Positions 33,163 through 38,663 of a DNA stretch of 38,663 nt are shown here, in pieces (position 1 is the stretch's first letter; the number at the start of each line of letters is the position of its first letter). A program made the position numbers and the translations under genes. Source of the stretch: Clostridiales bacterium UBA4821 (lineage in GTDB: Bacteria; Bacillota; Clostridia; Acetivibrionales; UBA4821); contig DHFP01000089.1 in assembly GCA_002402315.1 (NCBI GenBank), forward strand, positions 1 through 38,663. Reading direction: 5' to 3'. The notes beneath the pieces were generated by a model. It was not told the DNA's origin and searched no databases. It saw only the letters and a program-made list of their open reading frames with translations.

Positions 33163-33408
33163 ATGCAACAAAGTTGTCAGGAAGGATTAAACGGAATCGA
33201 ATCAGGTGAGATAGAACCATTACCTAAACCCCTTAAACATACTGGTAAGCGCCCCCTAAAACAAATTGGGATGCCCTGTCCTTACTGTCATGGTACTACA
33301 GGCTTTCACCCCTTTGACAAGTTAATCATCTGCTATAGCTGTGATTATACTTGGTCTTTAACAGGAGAACCTTTGGGTGTAATTGAAAATGTTGGAGTAA
33401 TGCGTTGA
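33163..33408 (+). CDS. Zinc-ribbon protein, 81 aa
   Basis: CPYCHGTTGFHPFDKLIICY followed by SCDYTW: a C-x2-C ... C-x2-C ribbon like those in phage DNA-metabolism proteins and primases. AGGAGGTTAAA ribosome site. TTGA overlap with Gp157. Confidence 0.7.
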   Translation: MQQSCQEGLNGIESGEIEPLPKPLKHTGKRPLKQIGMPCPYCHGTTGFHPFDKLIICYSCDYTWSLTGEPLGVIENVGVMR

Positions 33409-33893
33409 AACTTTACGAACTGGTAAGTGAATACGGCAAGCTACAAGATAGATTGGAACTTATAGAGACAGACCAGCAATCTATTTTAGACGAACTTAAC
33501 AGAATTGAGGGTGAACTTACTTACAAATCGGAACAAATAGCCAAAATGATACTTTCACTTGAATCAAATATAGCTTGTTGCGATGATGAAATCAAGCGCC
33601 TATCATCTAAAAAGAAAGCCTATGAAAACAAAGTGGAATGGCTTAAATCTTATCTATTGCAATCCCTAAAGGATGCACAGATGGATAAAATCAAGGGTGA
33701 AGTATGTAATATAGCCATCCGTCAAAACCCCATCTCTATTCGGATTCTCTCGCAATCAGAAATTCCACCTGAGTTTTTAGTACAACATGCCCCCACTGTA
33801 GATAAGGTAGCCATCACTCAACACTTTAAAGAGACTGGTGAAATAGTCAGTGGTACAGAAATAGTACGTACAGAGAGGGTAGATATAAGATGA
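33405..33893 (+). CDS. Siphovirus Gp157 family protein, 162 aa
   Basis: MKLYELVSEYGKLQDRLE at the start, a long coiled coil (about 35-95; KKKAYENKVEWLKSYLL), then IAIRQNPISIRILSQSEIPPEF and the late VDKVAITQHFKETGE. This is the full pattern of Gp157 (PF05565), which sits with recombination genes in tailed phages and has been tied to phage resistance in Streptococcus. TTG start in a TTGA overlap; normal family length. Confidence 0.9.
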   Translation: MKLYELVSEYGKLQDRLELIETDQQSILDELNRIEGELTYKSEQIAKMILSLESNIACCDDEIKRLSSKKKAYENKVEWLKSYLLQSLKDAQMDKIKGEVCNIAIRQNPISIRILSQSEIPPEFLVQHAPTVDKVAITQHFKETGEIVSGTEIVRTERVDIR

Positions 33894-34192
33894 ATACCTA
33901 CGAAATAAATAACGTTAAACAAAAATTAGTACAAGCGGGGTTTCTAACCTACGAAATAGATGAGTTATTAAAGGTATCAAATTTACATAAAATATCCAAT
34001 ACAATAGCTTTTAAACAATGCTTATTTGATAGAGAACAATACGTACGTACACTAATTAGAGAAGGCCATCCGCTCGATGAGATAGTTACACTTTTAAATC
34101 AGTATTATAACGGAGGTACTCATCGTACTACTAATTTTATCAGAATATCACATCGCAAACCAAATAATATTATCGGAAACCTTGAATCATAA
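33890..34192 (+). CDS. Hypothetical protein, paralogue of 36402-36881, 100 aa
   Basis: LVQAGFLTYEIDELLKVS and then REQYVRTLIREGHPLDEIVT, QYY and FIRI match the layout of the protein at 36402 (GFLPSEVMQLSRA, RRWVNDLHKLGW, EYY, FLKI). Two small helix-turn-helix-like units are suggested. ATGA overlap with Gp157. Confidence 0.6.
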   Translation: MNTYEINNVKQKLVQAGFLTYEIDELLKVSNLHKISNTIAFKQCLFDREQYVRTLIREGHPLDEIVTLLNQYYNGGTHRTTNFIRISHRKPNNIIGNLES

Positions 34193-34389
34193 TGAAATGG
34201 CTTAAACTATTCTTAATGGTCATATCCCTATCCTGCATGATAACTGTTGGGATTATACTAACCGACTTCTATTTGGATGGTACTTGTATAATGGTAGAGG
34301 ATAACTTAATCATTCGGGGGATAGAGACGGCACTTGTAGCCTTTGGCATCATTGGCACATTCACAATTTTAATTAAGGAAATAATTTAG
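34192..34389 (+). CDS. Two-TM small protein, 65 aa
   Basis: Helices at about 4-25 (LKLFLMVISLSCMITVGIIL) and 43-62 (GIETALVAFGIIGTFTILIK). Starts in TAATG overlap. No family. Confidence 0.6.
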   Translation: MKWLKLFLMVISLSCMITVGIILTDFYLDGTCIMVEDNLIIRGIETALVAFGIIGTFTILIKEII

Positions 34390-34400
34390 GGAGGATAATT

Positions 34401-34631
34401 ATGGAATTAACACAAGCACAGGTAAGTAAAATTCTTGGATGCAAGCCCCAATTCACCCTATCACTCTGCAAGAGGGGTAAACTAACAAAAATCAACAGTG
34501 GGAGGCAAGCTCGTATAGATTCGGACTCAGTATTTAAATATATTAATGAACGTATTGGAGAATTGCATACTGAAAAAGAACGTCTCCTGAAAGTAAGGAA
34601 CTCACTCAATAAAATTAAGGTGGAAAAATAA
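34401..34631 (+). CDS. Excisionase-like helix-turn-helix protein, 76 aa
   Basis: MELTQAQVSKILGCKPQFTL, then RGKLTKIN, RQARIDSDSVFKYI: a winged helix of the MerR/HTH_17 (excisionase) type, followed by a charged helix (ERLLKVRNSLNKIK) for dimer contact. Binds DNA; may control the nearby promoter or excision. GGGAGGATAATT ribosome site. Confidence 0.75.
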   Translation: MELTQAQVSKILGCKPQFTLSLCKRGKLTKINSGRQARIDSDSVFKYINERIGELHTEKERLLKVRNSLNKIKVEK

Positions 34632-34897
34632 TGAACACACAAAGTATCTACAAAAAAGTTCTTGCTTGGGTTGGGGCTGTCTTTTGCTCCGCATTCTCTT
34701 TATTTTGTACATTTGGATTCAGTGTTCTATTGTGGGCATATTTTACACAGCCAAAGTATGCTGACGTTTCTACTTTGGAAGCTGCCTGTTATATGCTCAT
34801 GGGAACCTGCTTTGGAATTGCACCTGCAATACCTACATTTGCATGGATATTTAACTGGAAAGGACTTAGGTATGACCAAGATAAAAGGAATGATTAA
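34631..34897 (+). CDS. Two-TM membrane protein, 88 aa
   Basis: Helices at about 12-38 and 52-72 (AACYMLMGTCFGIAPAIPTF). Charged tail. TAATG overlap with the excisionase-like gene. Not recognised. Confidence 0.65.
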   Translation: MNTQSIYKKVLAWVGAVFCSAFSLFCTFGFSVLLWAYFTQPKYADVSTLEAACYMLMGTCFGIAPAIPTFAWIFNWKGLRYDQDKRND

Positions 34898-34931
34898 GAA
34901 AATCACTCAATAAAATTAAGGAGGAAAAATA

Positions 34932-35123
34932 ATGAAATTTACACACCATTACGAACGAGATATTATAGGGAAACGCTGCAATGTTTTTCTATCCAACCGA
35001 CATAGTTATGCAGGTGAAATTGAAGATTTTGGTGCTGATTGGATACGCATCAATGGAGTTGATTTTAATGCCGACCACATTGTCTCAATGAGAATTTTTG
35101 ATGAGGAGAAAAATGACAGATAA
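34932..35123 (+). CDS. Sm-like small protein, 63 aa
   Basis: GKRCNVFLSNRHSYAGEIED, then FGADWIRINGVDFNADHIVS: five-strand spacing of an Sm/Hfq-type barrel (loop Y-x-G-x-I, then a late I-x-x-M). Could bind RNA or act as a small assembly ring. The match is by shape, not identity. Confidence 0.5.
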   Translation: MKFTHHYERDIIGKRCNVFLSNRHSYAGEIEDFGADWIRINGVDFNADHIVSMRIFDEEKNDR

Positions 35124-35544
35124 TTTTAATGTAATAGTTATAGACCGTATAGAGGATGATGAGTATGAAGGCCAGTCCCGACTCAAGATTATTGATAAAT
35201 CAGGGCAAGAATGGAAACTGGGGAAGGCACTGATTAAAAAATATGACTGGGTACGTAAACTCCCACAGGGTACTGCACTTAAAGTTACAATGGCAAATTT
35301 TGACAAGAATGGGCAGACTATTGAATATGTAAAGGATGTTGAAGAAGCTATGGGAGTATTATCAGAACGGGTAGCCGAAAAACTTGCACCTGTAAAGAAT
35401 TTAAAGGATATTTCAATCGAAGCACAAGTGGCAGTTAAGTCTGTGGTAGATTTAATGATAAATAAACAAGATGTTCCAAGTGATATAAAAGATATGACCT
35501 TCGAATGGATACGAAAAGCGCTCGTGGAGGCTACAAAATGGTAG
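35113..35544 (+). CDS. Possible OB-fold/ssDNA-binding protein, 143 aa
   Basis: First about 75 residues alternate beta strands (FNVIVIDRIEDDEYEGQSRL, then KLPQGTALKVTMANF), as in OB folds; the second half is helical. Placed beside Gp157 and near polymerase, so a recombination or ssDNA-binding role fits. Start at 35113 behind GAGGAGAAAA; an upstream frame from 35098 overlaps the previous gene. Confidence 0.55.
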   Translation: MTDNFNVIVIDRIEDDEYEGQSRLKIIDKSGQEWKLGKALIKKYDWVRKLPQGTALKVTMANFDKNGQTIEYVKDVEEAMGVLSERVAEKLAPVKNLKDISIEAQVAVKSVVDLMINKQDVPSDIKDMTFEWIRKALVEATKW

Positions 35545-35795
35545 AGAGATGTCCTAAATGTGGTCAGCCCATACAACAAGTAAAGAGAAAACAAGTAAAG
35601 ACGGGATATATAATTAGCGTAACTATAGCAACAATTAGTATTATGGCTTCGATAGGTCTTGCATGTCTTATGGCAGTAGGTGTAGTGCCCAATACCGTGA
35701 GATGGTTCGGAATCAGCTCAACCCCATTAATACCAGCAACGATAGCAGGACTTATAGCAATAAATTTATCTTATGAAGATGGTGAAGATGACTGA
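35538..35795 (+). CDS. Zinc-knuckle two-TM protein, 85 aa
   Basis: MVERCPKCGQPIQQVKRKQV, then two hydrophobic helices (about 25-48, 62-78) and an acidic tail. GGAGGCTACAAA ribosome site supports 35538. The N-terminus resembles the next gene's (TELLCPKCGQPLQQ), so they are local paralogues. Confidence 0.65.
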   Translation: MVERCPKCGQPIQQVKRKQVKTGYIISVTIATISIMASIGLACLMAVGVVPNTVRWFGISSTPLIPATIAGLIAINLSYEDGEDD

Positions 35796-35958
35796 ATTAT
35801 TATGCCCCAAATGTGGTCAACCTTTACAGCAAGCGATGTTTAATGTATTTGATTCCGATAAAGAACATAACGGACAACAACTAGTCTGCACCAATCCGAA
35901 TTGCCCAGTAGGTATGAAAAACTCACCCGAAAGGCAGGAGATAAATTTCGATTTATGA
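35788..35958 (+). CDS. Zinc-ribbon protein, 56 aa
   Basis: MTELLCPKCGQPLQQAMFNV, then CTNPNCPVGM: C-x2-C ... C-x4-C ribbon. Chosen start matches the start of the paralogous upstream protein and overlaps its stop codon. Likely cytoplasmic, as it has lost or never had the TM part. Confidence 0.6.
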   Translation: MTELLCPKCGQPLQQAMFNVFDSDKEHNGQQLVCTNPNCPVGMKNSPERQEINFDL

Positions 35959-36383
35959 AAGAGGTACATATTCGCCAACCTATTTGGAACGGAGACCGCT
36001 CTCAAATCTTCGTAGGGATTGCCCATAAACGCTTACTTAATACAAAAGGGCAAATCAGTAGCGGGGCAATAAGAGTATGGATAGACTATCACGAATCACA
36101 CCGTTTAGCCTTTCCTTATCCTTTCCAATTATCCTGTAAAAAGATAGCAGATTATCCTACTCAGATATTAAATGACTATAACCATACAGTATTATATATA
36201 GTACCGCTCGATGCGTTTAGGGAAGTAAAAAACTATCGTTCGGGCAGCTCACGAGGGCGTAGTATAACACAGGATGAGTTTAAGAGATTAAAGGATGCCA
36301 CTTTACTTATAGCTCAGCAACAAAGAGAAGAGGAACTGCGTAAACAGGAAATGAATAGAGTAGAACAAGGCAGATTAATTTAA
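35955..36383 (+). CDS. Hypothetical protein, 142 aa
   Basis: MKEVHIRQPIWNGDRSQIFV ... then a coiled-coil end (QQREEELRKQEMNRVEQGRL). ATGA overlap favours 35955 over an upstream TTG at 35901. Beta-rich N-terminal half. Not recognised. Confidence 0.6.
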   Translation: MKEVHIRQPIWNGDRSQIFVGIAHKRLLNTKGQISSGAIRVWIDYHESHRLAFPYPFQLSCKKIADYPTQILNDYNHTVLYIVPLDAFREVKNYRSGSSRGRSITQDEFKRLKDATLLIAQQQREEELRKQEMNRVEQGRLI

Positions 36384-36401
36384 AAATGGTAAAATAAAAA
36401 T

Positions 36402-36881
36402 ATGGGATTAAATCGGGCACAGATGAAACTTCTCTTAGAGGATGGCTTCCTGCCAAGTGAAGTTATGCAGTTAAGCAGAGCTACGGCAGGAAATGTAGGA
36501 GTTGATGGTAGCCAACGCCATGTAGTAAAACAAAACTTGGCATTTAACTCGAAACCTTTTCTTGCTATGAGACGTAGCCGCAGACGATGGGTTAATGACC
36601 TGCATAAATTGGGATGGGATGATTATGACATTAAACTTAAGATAATGGAATACTACGCCAAAGGAAAGGGCAGAAGTATTTATGACTTCCTGAAAATTGA
36701 ATATTCGCCCCCACATCGTTTAACTGACTATCAACAAGCCATAACATTAAAGAATAGACGCAGTGTCAGTAGGACAATGGGTAGATTATATGGGCGTAAC
36801 TTCCGTACAGCTACTAAAGTACGTACACAGCCTAAAAGACCTGTAGTTAGACCACGATTAAGAGTGAGACGAAGGGCTTAA
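36402..36881 (+). CDS. Basic DNA-binding-like protein, paralogue of 33890-34192, 159 aa
   Basis: Two helical units (GFLPSEVMQLSRA, RRWVNDLHKLGWDDYDIKLK) and an Arg-rich tail (RPVVRPRLRVRRRA). The arrangement matches the shorter paralogue at 33890. The Arg tail suggests DNA or RNA binding, perhaps at the polymerase just downstream. Weak ribosome site. Confidence 0.6.
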   Translation: MGLNRAQMKLLLEDGFLPSEVMQLSRATAGNVGVDGSQRHVVKQNLAFNSKPFLAMRRSRRRWVNDLHKLGWDDYDIKLKIMEYYAKGKGRSIYDFLKIEYSPPHRLTDYQQAITLKNRRSVSRTMGRLYGRNFRTATKVRTQPKRPVVRPRLRVRRRA

Positions 36882-38054
36882 TTGAATATACTCGGATTTC
36901 ACATTAATCCTGAAGGGATTACTGTCTCAAATGGTAAATACGAATCACGCCCACCTTATCTTGAGTGTCTACTTAAATACATTGATAGTATCAATGTTTG
37001 CTATCATCTTGATTATTCTGTGGCAAATTTATTATCACTACTCAAATTTAATGAACGCCAGCTAAGACAGTTAAATGATACCACTGAGCTAAATGTACGT
37101 TCTTACAAACTAAAATATGTACACAAGAAATTCTTTTCTATTATCAAGGGTGACTTATTTGCATTATTTTCCGATGTCTCTCAATATATGGATACATATA
37201 ATTTAGTAGATGGGGATGCACTTTCCAAAGCAAAAGAGGCTCAATCAATAGGGTATGAAATTTATCAAGCCTTATATAAATTAGGCTTACACCCGCAGAA
37301 TGTTATCTCACCCATCGCCTGCTTTGAAAAGGAAAGGCTGAGTAAATTAGACCTTGCCACCATTCAAGATATTCCGCTTGAGGCAGGACAGTATGCCTAT
37401 GAAGCCTGTGTCGGCCCGTGGGTAGAGACTTTCAAGAAAGGTTATTTTAAACAAGCATATGACTACGATATATCAAGCTGTTATCCCTCTCTCCTTGCAA
37501 ACACACCTAACATAAAATACGGTACATTCAGGAAAGTAACTGAATTTATACCCGAAGCCTACTATGGTCATTATTACGTGATGGTAAATATGACAGCGAA
37601 CTTTCACCCTATTATCTACCGTAAAACACACCGTAAGAGCTATACACCAATCGGAGAATGGGAACGCTACTCATCTATGTATGAACTTGTGTTTATAGAT
37701 AGGTATAAATTAGGGACATATGAAATCTATGACGGGTGGGTATGGATACCTGATAAACTCGTATTTCCTTACAAGGGAATAATCAACTGGCTCTACGATA
37801 AAAAGGAATCCTCTAAAGGTTATGATAAATTAGTAGTAAAACGTATTATGTCTGCCTTATGGGGATATACTTTAATGCAAAATGCCGACCCCCGTAACCC
37901 TGTAGGTGATTACTTTAATCCTATTATTGGAGAATATGTAGAGACGGGAGCAAGATTAGAAGTGGCTCGCTTCGTACTTGATAATAATCTACAAGATAAT
38001 CTGATTTCTATAGCCGTAGATGGCGTACTCACAGATAAAGAAGTTAAAATCTAA
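36882..38054 (+). CDS. Family B DNA polymerase, palm ending soon after motif C, 390 aa
   Basis: TTG start right after the upstream TAA, AAGGG ribosome site. Motif A is DYDISSCYPS (Asp196, Tyr201-Pro202-Ser203), motif B K320-RIMSALWGY, motif C AVDGV (Asp380). An exo-II-like INVCYHLDYSVANLL lies near 38-52, but no DIE exo-I motif is seen. The chain ends 10 residues after motif C, where viral family B enzymes normally carry more palm and a thumb. So either this is a split or truncated polymerase, or the rest lies outside the window. Confidence 0.8.
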   Translation: MNILGFHINPEGITVSNGKYESRPPYLECLLKYIDSINVCYHLDYSVANLLSLLKFNERQLRQLNDTTELNVRSYKLKYVHKKFFSIIKGDLFALFSDVSQYMDTYNLVDGDALSKAKEAQSIGYEIYQALYKLGLHPQNVISPIACFEKERLSKLDLATIQDIPLEAGQYAYEACVGPWVETFKKGYFKQAYDYDISSCYPSLLANTPNIKYGTFRKVTEFIPEAYYGHYYVMVNMTANFHPIIYRKTHRKSYTPIGEWERYSSMYELVFIDRYKLGTYEIYDGWVWIPDKLVFPYKGIINWLYDKKESSKGYDKLVVKRIMSALWGYTLMQNADPRNPVGDYFNPIIGEYVETGARLEVARFVLDNNLQDNLISIAVDGVLTDKEVKI

Positions 38055-38061
38055 ACATCTA

Positions 38062-38091
38062 TTGACTTTGTATATTATAATATGTTATAAT
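38062..38091 (+). promoter_or_regulatory. Promoter before the IS110-like gene
   Basis: TTGACT (38062-38067), 18-bp spacer, TATAAT (38086-38091) within TGTTATAAT. ATCTA precedes the -35. AACTGGAGG ribosome site at 38106-38114. Confidence 0.75.
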
Positions 38092-38127
38092 GACATTAAC
38101 AAAATAACTGGAGGATTTGAATTTTAA

Positions 38128-38663
38128 ATGGATAGTTTAAGTAGTTTAACAGATGCAGGTTTAACCATTGAGAAGCTAAGAGTACAGCTACAAGTACGTT
38201 TATCTCACCTCAATCTTAATGGGCGTAGGGATAAAGAGACAGAAGATTTATTTCAAAAGACAGCAGAACTTGAAAAGTACGTGGATGGCAGAATATCAAA
38301 GTTAATCAAAACTCATCCTGCCTATCCGTGGTTCTCCCGTGTAAAGGGCATAGGTAATGAAAATATAGGCAAGGTACTCTATTCAATTAGGATTAAACCC
38401 GACCCTGAAAATCCCGAATTGCCTTATGCAGACACTATATCTTCTCTCTGGAAATATGCAGGATTTGCAGTTGAAGATGGCAAAGCACCCAAACGTCTAA
38501 AAGGGGAAAAATTATCCTATAACTCTACCTTACGTAGCATGGTATGGCGGTTGGCAGGCAGTTTACTTAAGGCAAAGGGGAAATTCTATGAGTATTATCT
38601 GAATGAGAAAAACAAATATATTGCACGTTTTACTTCAGAAGGATACAAAATTGTGCCGCAGAA
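38128..38663 (+). CDS. Orphan IS110-like HhH DNA-binding protein, 3' end outside window
   Basis: 178 codons visible. KTHPAYPWFS-RVKGIGNENIGK (about 61-82) is a helix-hairpin-helix, followed by SSLWKYAGF and TLRSMVWRLAGSLLKAKGKF-YEYYLNEK. This is the order of the C-terminal half of IS110/IS116/IS902 transposases (pfam Transposase_20). The N-terminal about 60 residues are coiled, not the RuvC-like DEDD nuclease half, so this is a stand-alone DNA-binding half, not a transposase. AACTGGAGG ribosome site. Confidence 0.75.
   Translation, partial: MDSLSSLTDAGLTIEKLRVQLQVRLSHLNLNGRRDKETEDLFQKTAELEKYVDGRISKLIKTHPAYPWFSRVKGIGNENIGKVLYSIRIKPDPENPELPYADTISSLWKYAGFAVEDGKAPKRLKGEKLSYNSTLRSMVWRLAGSLLKAKGKFYEYYLNEKNKYIARFTSEGYKIVPQ

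Noticed and set aside
1..38663. Archaeal host
   Set aside because: FN3/DUF2341 proteins and tiny zinc proteins are common in archaeal elements, but clear TTGACA/TATAAT promoters and GGAGG sites favour a bacterium.

Overview
The window looks like part of a virus or large virus-like plasmid of a bacterium; the host lineage cannot be fixed. Bacterial signals are clear: TTGACA / 17-18 bp / TATAAT promoters and GGAGG ribosome sites. DNA is AT-rich, the code is standard, genes are short and tightly coupled (ATGA, GTGA and TTGA stop/start overlaps), and there are no tRNA, rRNA or housekeeping genes. Recognisable phage-type families are YopX, Siphovirus Gp157, an excisionase-like helix-turn-helix, a family B DNA polymerase and an IS110-type DNA-binding domain. 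No terminase, capsid or tail gene was recognised, so the virion type, if there is one, is open.

Layout: (1) 1-4543, minus strand: a run of small proteins, many very basic or with zinc-knuckle cysteines, plus two membrane proteins. (2) 4544-5677, no gene: a divergent control region and likely origin with about 20 copies of a CGACCTA element, spaced about 22 bp and then about 33 bp apart. (3) 5678-12726, plus strand: about 22 accessory genes, mostly of unknown function, many preceded by the same AACTGGAGG ribosome site. Inside lies an RNA-like stretch (about 8201-8540) with its own promoter, closed by a 23-bp stem that carries the same CGACCTA element. (4) 12704-32679, minus strand: probable structural or surface module. 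It has a lipoprotein, small membrane proteins, tiny basic proteins, two exported fibronectin-III proteins with C-terminal membrane anchors, two more membrane proteins and a 3514-residue protein. That protein has coiled-coil repeats, an ADP-ribosyltransferase-like segment, a Nudix domain, a 2H phosphoesterase domain and a proline/tyrosine-rich tail. (5) 32751-38663, plus strand: replication/recombination module with Gp157, a possible OB-fold protein, an Sm-like small protein, a DNA polymerase that stops just after motif C, and an orphan IS110-like domain running off the end.

Inferred working model: a protein binding ACCTA/CGACCTA elements could couple origin function to transcription, because ACCTA also sits directly against the -35 box of several promoters and in the stem of the RNA. 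The two divergent points (4.6-5.6 kb and 32.7 kb) separate replication/accessory genes on the plus strand from structural genes on the minus strand. Functions are inferred by reading the sequence; no database search was possible.
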